From: Bacillota bacterium
Lineage (GTDB): Bacteria; Bacillota; Clostridia; UBA1381
Length of the DNA: 8,002 nt
Direction of reading: 5' to 3'
Assembly (NCBI GenBank): GCA_021205715.1
Contig: JAJPXA010000135.1
Location: 1 to 8,002 of the forward strand
Every line of letters starts with the position of its first letter. Within the stretch, counting starts at the first letter, position 1. The position numbers were made by a program, and so were the translations under genes. The notes beneath the pieces were generated by a model. The model saw only the letters and a program-made list of their open reading frames with translations, had not been told where the DNA came from and ran no database searches. Below are positions 1 to 7,041 of the stretch, piece by piece.

Positions 1-1322
1 TAAAAACGGTTTTAAATATGGCGATACCGTCCATAATAGAGTCGTTTTTTGTAGCGTTCGCCGGACTTGTGGACTCGTATATGGTAAGCTCGCTCGGTTC
101 GAACGCTGTTGCGGCGGTCGGACTTACGACACAGCCGAAATTTATGGGACTGGCTGTGTTTTTCGCGATAAACGTGTCGCTTTCGGCGCTTATCGCACGC
201 CGCTTCGGCGAAAATAAGCGCCGCGAGGCAAACAGCATATTAAACACGGCGGTGGTTTTGATTTTAATACTCGCCGCGGTTTTAAGCGTTGTGCTTGTCG
301 CGTTCGCGCCGCAGATTATGACCTTTTGCGGCTCGACTGCCGAAACGCACGATAACGCGGTTTTGTATTACCGCATTGTAATGGGCGGTATGATTTTCAA
401 CTGCATACAAATGGGTATAAACTCCGCGCAGCGCGGCGCGGGCAATACGAAAATCACAATGCGCACCAATATAACGTCGAATACGATAAATATTATTTTT
501 AACTATTTGCTGATAAACGGTCATTTCGGCTTTCCCGCGCTGGGAATCGCGGGCGCGGCTATAGCCACCGTATTGGGAACGGTTGTGTCGTGCGTAATGA
601 GCATTTTGTCAATCACGAAAAAGGACGGTTTTATCAGCATAGCGTACATAATAAAGGAGCGCGTCGCGCCGTCGCTCGAATCGCTTAAAAGTATAGTAAA
701 CGTGGGCTACAGCGTATTTTTCGAGCAGCTTTTGATGCGCGTCGGATTTATGCTCACGTCCATAATGGCGGCAAAGCTCGGCAACGCGGAAATGGCGGCG
801 CATCAGGTCGGTATGAACATAATGGGACTGTCGTTTTCGTTCGGCGACGGACTGCAAGCCGCGGCTGTCGCGCTTATCGGGCGAAGCCTCGGAGAGGGCA
901 AAACCGATCGTGCTAAGGAATTCGGCTCCGCGTGTCAGCTGATAGGCGGCATAATATCGGTGTCGCTTGCCGTAATATATTTCTTCGGAGCGCGGCTCTT
1001 GATGGGACTGTTCTTCGAGGAGGCGGAGATTGTCAATATCGGTGTCGGAATAATGCGCGTCATTATATTTGTTGTGCTGTTCCAGATACGCCAGGTAATT
1101 TATATGGGCTGTCTGCGCGGCGCGGGCGACACGCTCTACACCGCCGCCGCATCAACCGTAAGCGTCACCGTTATACGAACCGCTGTGTCATACCTGTGCG
1201 GCTACGCGCTGGGTTGGGGCATAATCGGCATATGGCTCGGCGTTTTGGGCGACCAACTGTCGAGATATATTTTCGCGGCGATACGCTTTAAAGCCGGCAA
1301 ATGGACGGCAATTAAAATTTAA
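1..1322 (+). CDS. MATE family efflux transporter, 5' end cut by window edge
   Basis: A multi-pass inner-membrane exporter of the MATE (multidrug and toxic compound extrusion) family, which uses a Na+ or H+ gradient to expel cationic drugs or metabolites. Numbering from the first visible ATG (base 18), 434 residues are seen, close to the usual 440-460. The reading frame stays open to base 1, and the residues before that Met (KTVLN) fit the usual first MATE helix leading into MAIPSIIESFF, so the true start probably lies left of the window. The two-fold pseudo-symmetry of the family is visible: RGAGNTK at 139-145 in the first half is matched by RGAGDTL at 367-373 in the second. AAHQVGMNI at 260-268 and ALIGRSLGEGK at 285-295 are also typical of the second half. 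Many hydrophobic helices follow one another to a short basic tail. Family is secure; substrate cannot be read from sequence. It lies 25 nt before malY on the same strand, probably in one operon. Confidence 0.93.
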   Translation, partial: KTVLNMAIPSIIESFFVAFAGLVDSYMVSSLGSNAVAAVGLTTQPKFMGLAVFFAINVSLSALIARRFGENKRREANSILNTAVVLILILAAVLSVVLVAFAPQIMTFCGSTAETHDNAVLYYRIVMGGMIFNCIQMGINSAQRGAGNTKITMRTNITSNTINIIFNYLLINGHFGFPALGIAGAAIATVLGTVVSCVMSILSITKKDGFISIAYIIKERVAPSLESLKSIVNVGYSVFFEQLLMRVGFMLTSIMAAKLGNAEMAAHQVGMNIMGLSFSFGDGLQAAAVALIGRSLGEGKTDRAKEFGSACQLIGGIISVSLAVIYFFGARLLMGLFFEEAEIVNIGVGIMRVIIFVVLFQIRQVIYMGCLRGAGDTLYTAAASTVSVTVIRTAVSYLCGYALGWGIIGIWLGVLGDQLSRYIFAAIRFKAGKWTAIKI

Positions 1323-1347
1323 ATGCAACAGGGAATAGGGTAAAAAT

Positions 1348-2517
1348 ATGTATGATTTTGACACCGTAACAGACAGAAAAAACACCGCGTCGCTTAAATG
1401 GGACGTAAAAGAAAACGAGCTTCCGATGTGGGTGGCGGATATGGACTTTAAAACCGCGCCTGCGGTTGCCGAAGCCTTAGCCGCGCGCGCCGCGCACGGC
1501 ATTTTTGGCTACAATATCGTGCCGGACGAGTGGTATGATGCGTACATTTCGTGGTGGCAAGCCCGATACGGCTTCACTATGGAGCGCGAGCATCTGATTT
1601 TTTGCACCGGAGTGGTTCCGGCGATTTCAAGCATTGTAAGAAAGCTCACGACCCCTGCGGAAAACGTGCTTCTCTTGACGCCGGTGTACAATATTTTCTT
1701 TAACTCAATCCTAAACAACGGACGCAATCCGATTTCCTGTCCCCTTGTTTACAGGGACAGGAAATACAGCATTGATTTTGATGATTTGGAACGCAAGCTC
1801 AAAATGCCGCAGACTACTATGATGCTCCTCTGCAACCCGCACAATCCGACGGGCATTATATGGGACGCGCAAACGCTAAAAACGATAGGGGATATGTGCC
1901 GCCGAAACAACGTTATTGTCGTAAGTGACGAAATCCACTGCGACCTGGCCGCGCCGGGCAAAAAATACACCCCTTTCGCGTCTGTGTCAAAGGAGTGCGA
2001 CAGCGTGACCTGCATCGCGCCGACGAAGTCGTTTAATATCGCGGGACTCCAAACGGCGGCTGTATACGCGCCCGCCGAGCGGATTTACAACAAGGTAAAC
2101 CGCGCGTTAAACACCGACGAGGTCGCAGAACCCAATGCCTTTGCCGTAACCGCGGCTGTCGCGGCGTATACGCGCGGCGGCGAATGGCTTGACGAGCTTA
2201 GGGCGTACATCGCCGAAAACCGTAGAATTGTTGATAATTTTATAGCGAGCGAAATTCCGGACTTGTATCTTGTCCCCTCGGACGCGACATATCTGTTGTG
2301 GATTGACTGCTCGAAAATATGCGGAGATTCCAAGGCGCTTGCCGGCTTTATCCGCCGTGAAACAGGACTGTATTTGTCCGACGGCGCGCAGTACGGCGAG
2401 GGCGGCGAGGGATTTTTGCGGCTAAATATCGCGTGCCCCAAGGCACTGCTTTACGACGGCTTAAAACGTTTAAAAAAAGCGGTAAACGCTTTTAATAATA
2501 AAAACCGGGAGGTATGA
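1348..2517 (+). CDS. malY: MalY/PatB-type PLP-dependent cystathionine beta-lyase / aminotransferase
   Basis: A cytoplasmic fold-type I pyridoxal-phosphate enzyme of the MalY/PatB branch, which cleaves C-S bonds of cystathionine or cysteine conjugates to pyruvate, ammonia and a thiol. Its 389 residues match the family's usual length. Visible landmarks are the N-terminal SLKWD and MWVADMDF (27-34), NPHNPTG (163-169), SDEIHCDL (193-200) with Asp194 placed to pair with the PLP pyridine nitrogen, TKSFNIAG (226-233) with Lys227 as the Schiff-base lysine, and FLRLN (356-360) with Arg358 as the substrate carboxylate-binding arginine. The ATG at 1348 is supported by the family-typical MYDFDTVTDR start and by ATAGGG 7 nt upstream. 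The 3' end overlaps the first possible ATG of the glycosidase gene. MalY in E. coli also represses the maltose system, but nothing here shows a regulatory role. Class is sure; cystathionine lyase against another C-S lyase or aminotransferase activity is not settled. Confidence 0.92.
   Translation: MYDFDTVTDRKNTASLKWDVKENELPMWVADMDFKTAPAVAEALAARAAHGIFGYNIVPDEWYDAYISWWQARYGFTMEREHLIFCTGVVPAISSIVRKLTTPAENVLLLTPVYNIFFNSILNNGRNPISCPLVYRDRKYSIDFDDLERKLKMPQTTMMLLCNPHNPTGIIWDAQTLKTIGDMCRRNNVIVVSDEIHCDLAAPGKKYTPFASVSKECDSVTCIAPTKSFNIAGLQTAAVYAPAERIYNKVNRALNTDEVAEPNAFAVTAAVAAYTRGGEWLDELRAYIAENRRIVDNFIASEIPDLYLVPSDATYLLWIDCSKICGDSKALAGFIRRETGLYLSDGAQYGEGGEGFLRLNIACPKALLYDGLKRLKKAVNAFNNKNREV
1732..1765. 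repeat. Perfect 12-bp inverted repeat inside malY
   Basis: ATTTCCTGTCCC at 1732-1743 is the exact reverse complement of GGGACAGGAAAT at 1754-1765, with a 10-nt spacer. It lies within coding sequence for residues around NPISCPLVYRDRKYS of MalY. No U-run follows, so it is not an intrinsic terminator. It may be chance codon use or an mRNA hairpin. Confidence 0.6.
2467..2493 (+). other. Two mutually exclusive small hairpins at the 3' end of malY
   Basis: AAAAGCG (2475-2481) can pair with CGCTTTT (2487-2493) around a 5-nt loop. CGTTTA (2467-2472) can instead pair with TAAACG (2483-2488). The two stems share bases, so only one can form. They end about 15 nt before the ribosome binding site of the glycosidase gene. 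Both are short and AT-rich, and no clean U-run follows. The bases also encode lysine-rich MalY residues, so this may be no more than base composition. Confidence 0.25.
2508..2512 (+). promoter_or_regulatory. Ribosome binding site that fixes the GH30 start at 2520
   Basis: GGAGG lies inside the last codons of malY. It is 1 nt from the ATG at 2514, too close to serve it, but 7 nt from the ATG at 2520, which is ideal. The start at 2520 also gives a clean signal peptide beginning MKFKK. Confidence 0.8.
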
Positions 2518-2519
2518 TT

Positions 2520-5500
2520 ATGAAATTCAAAAAAATTGCGGCGGTGATTTTATCACTCGCTATGATTCCCACGGTGAACCTTTTCGCGACAACCGCGAGC
2601 GCCGCAGGCACAACGGTCGTTCTTGACCCGTCCGAGGAATCCCCGTTTAACAACGGCGAGTTTCAAGGCTGGGGCACGTCCCTTTGCTGGTGGGCGAACA
2701 GGGTAGGCTACAGTGAAGAACTTACCGCAGCTGCGGCGGAGGCGTTTTTCTCCGACGACGGCTTGAGCCTTGACATCGCGCGATACAACATAGGCGGCGG
2801 CGACGATCCCGACCATGACCATATTACGCGCTCGGATTCAAAGGTGCCCGGAGTATGGGATGAGTTCACATTATCGGATGACGGAACCGAGGTCACAAGT
2901 ATTACATATGACATCAACAAGGATGAAAACCAATTAAACGTCGCAAAGGCGGCGCTTGCGGCAAATGAGAATCTGTACTTTGAGGGATTTTCAAACTCGG
3001 CGCCGTACTTTATGACCGAATCCGGCTGCTCGAGCGGCGCGGAAACCGCGTCGAATGATAACCTTAAATCCGATATGTACGATGATTTTGCGGAATATAT
3101 CGCCGATGCCACCGCGCTTTTCGCAGATGAGGGCATAAAATTCCAAAGCTATTCGCCGATGAATGAGCCGGACACAAGCTACTGGGGCGCAAACTCCGTA
3201 AAGCAGGAGGGTTGTCACTTTGACCCGGGCGACAGTCAGTCAAATATGATAACCGCGTTGAGAACGGCTCTTGATAATAAAGATCTTAACGACGTGCTTG
3301 TTGCCGGAATGGATGAAACGAGCATTGACAGCACTGTAACGAATTACGCTAAGCTCACCGATGAGGCTCAAACCGCCCTCGGAAGAATAGACACGCATAC
3401 CTACAGCGGCTCAAACCGCTCCGGACTTAAAGCGCTCGCCGAGGAAGCGGACAAGAACCTTTGGATGAGCGAGGTTGACGGCAGCTGGGACGGCTTCGGT
3501 CTTGCCGAGAGAATTATACTCGATATGAACGGTATGATGCCGTCCGCATGGGTTATGTGGGATATAGTAGATTCACATAAGGATTCGAGCTTCCAAACAC
3601 CCGACGGAACCTATTCCGAAGCAAGCACCACCCTTAGCGTAACAGGCAAGCTTTGGGGTGTCGGAATGGCTGACCATGACAACAAAACGCTCGAGCTTTC
3701 AAACAAGTATTACGCGTTCGGTCAGTTCACAAGATACATAGAGCCGGGCGACACGATAATTGCGTCGTCGGACAGCACCTTGGCGGCATATAACAAAACG
3801 TCGGGCGATATAAAAATTGTTGCTCTTAACTCCTCATCTTCCGATGTAAAGTACACCTTTGACCTTTCGGCGTTCACCTCCGTGGGCGACACCGTGCAGG
3901 AAATACGCTCAAATAATTTGACGGGCGACAGCGCCGAGCATTGGGCGGAAATCACGGGTGAGGCAACTCTTGAGGATAAGAAGATTTCAACAACGCTTAA
4001 AGCGGGCACGGTTACAACATATGTTGTAAAGGGCACGGGCAAAACAAATTACGCTATAATCACGGGCGGCGGCAGTCAGATAAAGCGCGGCTCGTCGGTA
4101 AGCCTTGCGGTTGCATCGAATTTGGAGTATTCATCAATCGTATGGTCGTCCTCCGACGAGAACGTCGCGACGGTAACAGGGGACGGAACCGTTACCGCCC
4201 TCACGAGCGGAACCGTGACAATCTACGCGAAAATTGACGATACTATGACGATTTCAAAAACCTTTGAGATACCTAATTATACGCTGACCGGTACCGCCTC
4301 ATGGAGCAGCAGCTCGAGCGCGCCGGCAGACAGCGCGGACTATACGCAGGTTGCCGACAGAGATTTCTCCACATATTTTGACGGCACAAAAGGCGGCTGG
4401 GTGCAGTATGATTACGGCGAAAGATATAAGGTAAGCGAAATACAGCTTGCCGCAAGAAGCGGCGACAGCACCTATACGGCGAGAACTGTCGGCGGCACGG
4501 TGCAGGGTTCAAACGACGCAATTACGTGGACTGACTTGTATAAAATAACAACTGCTATTCCGGCGGACGAATATACGACGATAACCGCGGATGAGCTTGC
4601 AAATCAAATACCGTACAGATACTACAGATACACGAATACAGATAATATGGCAAATATTGCCGAATTTCTGATTGAGGGTGAGCCGTCGACGGACGCTCCG
4701 GCGGAGATTACGAAGTTTGAGGCAACGTCAACCGAGCTTTCGTACGCCTACGAGGTGTCCGATGAGGCGGAATCCGACGAAACGGCGGATTATCACGAGT
4801 TTTTCGCGGTTTATGACAGCGATAACAATTTGAAGTGCGTCACAATTGACGAATCCGAAAAAACGATTTCGGGTGATTTTACGGGCGCCGGCTTTAAGCT
4901 TTTTGTATGGAAAGACGGACAGGAGCCGTCAATCGCGGCGGTAAGTATGATTGAGCCGCAGATTACGGATTTGTCCGAGTTTACGGACGATTTCGAGGGC
5001 AATGACAATATTTTCGATGCCGCAACCGGCTCTATATCGAACGGCGGAAACGTGGTATTCGCTTCCGGTCTTGACCGTTACGGCAACGTGTTCGCGCCGG
5101 TAAAGACAGCGGCGACGGCGGCGCTCAGCGAGTCTGTAACGCTTACGTCAAAGGATAAATTCAGATTAACATTTACCATGTTCGCCGGCTGGGAAAACAA
5201 CGGCAAGGAGAATGACTTTGTATTAAAAGACGCGGACGGCAACGAGCTTGTCGCGCTTATACTCACCGGCGGCGGCTATAACTTTAACGAAATACGCATA
5301 GGCGGAGAAAATGTTCTTTCCGATACCACTGTTTCGCAGTGCCGAAGCAACCCCGGAACAAGCAAGGCGGGAGCGAACGGCTGGAACGCAAGCGGTCAGC
5401 CGTATGTGAATACCGTAGGCTACAATAAGACGGTTGAAATTACGATAGACGGCGCGGGCAATGTAACGGTATCCGCGACCGGCGGTATGGAGGACACGGA

Positions 5501-5636
5501 GGTAACCGGAATGCTTACCGGTACGGTAACTCTCGGCTCTATGGTGCTTACCGGCGACTACAACAGCGCCGCGGAAAGAACCGTTTCCTATGATAATTTC
5601 GACGGCGATATTATCACATACAATGAGGATTTTTAA
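2520..5636 (+). CDS. Secreted modular GH30-family glycoside hydrolase (endo-beta-1,6-galactanase-like)
   Basis: An extracellular retaining glycosidase of clan GH-A, family GH30 (O-glycosyl hydrolase type). From the ATG at 2520 it has 1038 residues. Residues 1-28 form a Sec signal peptide (basic MKFKK, hydrophobic core, cleavage near ATTASA). The catalytic barrel runs about 31-395: GWGTSLCWWANRVG at 50-63, RYNIGGGDD at 88-96, YSPMNEPDTS at 211-220 with Glu216 as predicted acid/base, and WMSEVDG at 315-321 with Glu318 as predicted nucleophile. A beta-sandwich tail follows to about 505, then a Big_2-type Ig-like domain (509-584, VWSSSDENVATV and GTVTAL), an F5/8 type C/CBM32-like domain (587-720), a small beta domain (726-810, KLFVW) and an unassigned C-terminal module (820-1038). 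No dockerin, LPXTG or SLH motif is visible. The barrel recalls endo-beta-1,6-galactanases, which would fit arabinogalactan side chains and a CBM32-like galactose binder, but substrate is inference. It is probably co-transcribed with malY. Confidence 0.87.
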   Translation: MKFKKIAAVILSLAMIPTVNLFATTASAAGTTVVLDPSEESPFNNGEFQGWGTSLCWWANRVGYSEELTAAAAEAFFSDDGLSLDIARYNIGGGDDPDHDHITRSDSKVPGVWDEFTLSDDGTEVTSITYDINKDENQLNVAKAALAANENLYFEGFSNSAPYFMTESGCSSGAETASNDNLKSDMYDDFAEYIADATALFADEGIKFQSYSPMNEPDTSYWGANSVKQEGCHFDPGDSQSNMITALRTALDNKDLNDVLVAGMDETSIDSTVTNYAKLTDEAQTALGRIDTHTYSGSNRSGLKALAEEADKNLWMSEVDGSWDGFGLAERIILDMNGMMPSAWVMWDIVDSHKDSSFQTPDGTYSEASTTLSVTGKLWGVGMADHDNKTLELSNKYYAFGQFTRYIEPGDTIIASSDSTLAAYNKTSGDIKIVALNSSSSDVKYTFDLSAFTSVGDTVQEIRSNNLTGDSAEHWAEITGEATLEDKKISTTLKAGTVTTYVVKGTGKTNYAIITGGGSQIKRGSSVSLAVASNLEYSSIVWSSSDENVATVTGDGTVTALTSGTVTIYAKIDDTMTISKTFEIPNYTLTGTASWSSSSSAPADSADYTQVADRDFSTYFDGTKGGWVQYDYGERYKVSEIQLAARSGDSTYTARTVGGTVQGSNDAITWTDLYKITTAIPADEYTTITADELANQIPYRYYRYTNTDNMANIAEFLIEGEPSTDAPAEITKFEATSTELSYAYEVSDEAESDETADYHEFFAVYDSDNNLKCVTIDESEKTISGDFTGAGFKLFVWKDGQEPSIAAVSMIEPQITDLSEFTDDFEGNDNIFDAATGSISNGGNVVFASGLDRYGNVFAPVKTAATAALSESVTLTSKDKFRLTFTMFAGWENNGKENDFVLKDADGNELVALILTGGGYNFNEIRIGGENVLSDTTVSQCRSNPGTSKAGANGWNASGQPYVNTVGYNKTVEITIDGAGNVTVSATGGMEDTEVTGMLTGTVTLGSMVLTGDYNSAAERTVSYDNFDGDIITYNEDF

Positions 5637-5666
5637 AAATCCGAATATTTGAATAAAATCAGCTTT

Positions 5667-5703
5667 AAAAGAGCTGCCGCAAAAATTTCGCGGCGGCTCT
5701 TTT
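5667..5703 (+). terminator. Intrinsic terminator after the GH30 gene
   Basis: A 14-bp stem is formed by 5667-5680 (AAAAGAGCTGCCGC) and 5690-5703 (GCGGCGGCTCTTTT) with a single G-U wobble and a 9-nt loop. The stem ends in a U-run whose Us partly pair with the A-run on the left arm. It lies 30 nt after the GH30 stop and just before the next promoter, so it closes the MATE-malY-GH30 unit. Confidence 0.85.
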
Positions 5704-5707
5704 GTAC

Positions 5708-5736
5708 TTGAAAAAATTCGAGTTGTGGTATATAAT
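5708..5736 (+). promoter_or_regulatory. Sigma-A type promoter for the phosphoesterase/dCMP deaminase unit
   Basis: TTGAAA at 5708-5713 (5 of 6 to TTGACA) and TATAAT at 5731-5736 (perfect) are separated by exactly 17 nt. The predicted transcript start is near 5743, leaving a leader of about 25 nt before the ATG at 5769. It begins 5 nt after the preceding terminator. No operator-like repeat is seen around it, so expression may be constitutive. Confidence 0.85.
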
Positions 5737-5755
5737 AATCATATCAATGAATGTT

Positions 5756-5760
5756 AGGAG
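5756..5760 (+). promoter_or_regulatory. Ribosome binding site that fixes the metallophosphoesterase start at 5769
   Basis: AGGAG is followed after 8 nt by the ATG at 5769. An in-frame ATG at 5751 lies upstream of this site and only about 8 nt after the predicted transcript start, so it has no room for a ribosome binding site. The protein from 5769 begins MALFTIGDLHL, with the first metal-binding motif in its normal place. Confidence 0.8.
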
Positions 5761-5768
5761 AAAAACGG

Positions 5769-6476
5769 ATGGCGTTATTTACAATAGGGGATTTGCATCT
5801 GCCGCTCGGAATAGACAAGCCTATGGATATATTCGGCGGCAAATGGACGAATTACGTGGAGCGTATCGCCGATAACTGGCAGACTAATGTAAAGAATAAC
5901 GATGTGGTTGTGATACCGGGCGATTTTTCGTGGGCGACGTATCTTGAGCAGACGTATAAGGATTTTGAATTTTTAAATAAGCTCAACGGCACGAAAATAC
6001 TCCTAAAGGGCAATCACGACTATTGGTGGACAACGCTTAACAAGCTTAACAAATTCATTGCCGAAAACGGCTTTGAAGACATATATTTTCTCCACAACAA
6101 CTCGTATAAATACGGCGGTACCGCCATATGCGGAACGCGCGGGTGGATGCACCCGCATTGGGAGAACGTGACGGAGGACGATATAAAAATATTCAACCGC
6201 GAGGCGGCAAGGCTTAAAATTTCGCTCGACTCCGCCCGCGATTACAGCGAGATATACGTGTTTACGCACTATCCGCCGATGTCGCTTAATTTGGAGGAAA
6301 ACGATTTTGTAAAAACTATGCGCCAATACCCCGTGACAAAATGCGTTTACGGGCATTTGCACTCGCATTCCCACCGAAACGCGGTAAACAAAACCGTCGG
6401 CGGTATAGAATATATGCTTGTATCGGGCGATTACATCGATTTTAACCCCGTAAAGCTGATTGAGGAGGACAGATAA
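5769..6476 (+). CDS. Calcineurin-like metallophosphoesterase, COG1768-like
   Basis: A cytoplasmic two-metal phosphoesterase of the calcineurin superfamily. From the ATG at 5769 it has 235 residues and shows all five motifs: GDLH (7-10, Asp8 and His10), GDFSW (51-55, Asp52), GNHDYWW (81-87, Asn82 and His83), FTHYPP (165-170, His167) and GHLH (195-198, His196 and His198). These place a binuclear metal site and the catalytic histidine. The GNHDYWW and THYPPM signatures and the length resemble the predicted phosphohydrolases of COG1768, whose substrate I do not know to be established. No signal peptide or membrane segment is seen. It is the first gene after a strong promoter, and its TAA stop overlaps by 1 nt the ATG of the next, distantly related phosphoesterase. 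Superfamily is certain, COG assignment is from recall, substrate unknown. Confidence 0.9.
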   Translation: MALFTIGDLHLPLGIDKPMDIFGGKWTNYVERIADNWQTNVKNNDVVVIPGDFSWATYLEQTYKDFEFLNKLNGTKILLKGNHDYWWTTLNKLNKFIAENGFEDIYFLHNNSYKYGGTAICGTRGWMHPHWENVTEDDIKIFNREAARLKISLDSARDYSEIYVFTHYPPMSLNLEENDFVKTMRQYPVTKCVYGHLHSHSHRNAVNKTVGGIEYMLVSGDYIDFNPVKLIEEDR

Positions 6477-6991
6477 TGAAAATTATGTTTGCGTCGGATA
6501 TTCACGGCAGTATAAAATACGCCGAAATGATGAAAAACGCGTATCTGCGCGAGGGCGCGGAGGGGATAGTGCTTCTCGGCGACCTGCTCTACCACGGACC
6601 GAGAAACGATTTGCCCGAGGAATACGCGCCGAAAAAGGTAATCGCGCTTTTAAACGGAATGAAAAACGATATAATTTTATGTGTCCGCGGCAACTGCGAG
6701 GCGGAGGTTGACGCGATGGTGCTTGATTTTCCGTGTCTTGCCGATTACGCGGTTATGTACCTTGACGGCAAAAGCGTGTTTGTGACCCATGGTCATTTGT
6801 ATAACCCCGAAAATCCGCCGAAGCTCAAGCCCTGCGATTACCTTATGAACGGTCATACGCACATAGGCGCGTATGAAAAGCGCGCGGGCTTTACATATCT
6901 GAATCCCGGCTCCGTGTCAATACCAAAGGACGGCAGACATTCGTATATGATATATGAGGACGGGGAATTTTCGATTAAGGAGCTGCGGTAA
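6476..6991 (+). CDS. yfcE: YfcE/MJ0936-family phosphodiesterase
   Basis: A small cytoplasmic metal-dependent phosphodiesterase of the YfcE/MJ0936 family, members of which hydrolyse model phosphodiesters such as bis-pNPP in vitro; the cellular substrate is not well defined. At 171 residues it is close to the normal length (about 160-185). Motifs are SDIHG (7-11, Asp8 and His10), LLGDLLYHGPRN (33-44, Asp36), GNCE (72-75, Asn73), VTHGH (103-107, His105 and His107), GHTH (126-129) and the family's LNPGSVSIPK (142-151). The ATG at 6476 shares its A with the TAA stop of the gene before it (TAATG), and AGGAGG lies 7 nt upstream inside that gene, so translation is probably coupled. Family call is firm. 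Residues beyond GHTH match the family closely, so it looks intact. Confidence 0.93.
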   Translation: MKIMFASDIHGSIKYAEMMKNAYLREGAEGIVLLGDLLYHGPRNDLPEEYAPKKVIALLNGMKNDIILCVRGNCEAEVDAMVLDFPCLADYAVMYLDGKSVFVTHGHLYNPENPPKLKPCDYLMNGHTHIGAYEKRAGFTYLNPGSVSIPKDGRHSYMIYEDGEFSIKELR

Positions 6992-7014
6992 ACCGAAAAC
7001 TTAAACTGAAAACT
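6991..7014 (+). repeat. Short imperfect direct repeat in the yfcE-dCMP deaminase gap
   Basis: AACCGAAAACT (6991-7001) and AACTGAAAACT (7004-7014) differ at one base and are 13 nt apart. The first base overlaps the yfcE stop. The rest of the 50-nt gap holds only an AT-rich stretch and the next ribosome binding site; no terminator is visible, so readthrough is expected. Confidence 0.35.
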
Positions 7015-7041
7015 GTAATTTTATAAAAACGGAGGAATAAA

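Noticed and set aside
932..1291. Same-strand open frame of 119 codons within the MATE gene
   Set aside because: It is an out-of-frame shadow, rich in Arg and His as expected for shifted reading of GC-rich codons; the MATE frame is clearly coding.
2085..2441. Antisense open frame inside malY
   Set aside because: It mirrors a strongly conserved PLP enzyme and shows no motif of its own.
2514..2519. ATG at 2514 as start of the GH30 gene (ATGA overlap with malY)
   Set aside because: The GGAGG is only 1 nt away from it; the ATG at 2520 has ideal spacing and gives a standard signal peptide.
2708..3136. Long antisense open frame (142 codons) within the GH30 gene
   Set aside because: It lies wholly opposite the catalytic barrel with its conserved motifs, has no ribosome binding site and no recognisable protein features.
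4980..5636. Dockerin, sortase or SLH anchoring at the GH30 C-terminus
   Set aside because: No paired calcium-binding dockerin repeats, no LPXTG with a hydrophobic tail and no SLH motif are present; the protein ends in an acidic YNEDF.
5751..5768. ATG at 5751 as start of the first phosphoesterase
   Set aside because: It lies upstream of the AGGAG and almost at the predicted transcript start.
6003..6374. Antisense open frame inside the first phosphoesterase
   Set aside because: It covers the essential metal-binding motifs of the sense gene and shows no start signal or domain.
6460..6711. Same-strand open frame overlapping both phosphoesterases
   Set aside because: The product is a low-complexity Arg/Gly/Glu-rich shadow; both true frames here carry conserved motifs.
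6992..7041. Separate promoter for the dCMP deaminase gene
   Set aside because: The gap is AT-rich but no -35/-10 pair with acceptable spacing stands out, and no terminator precedes it.
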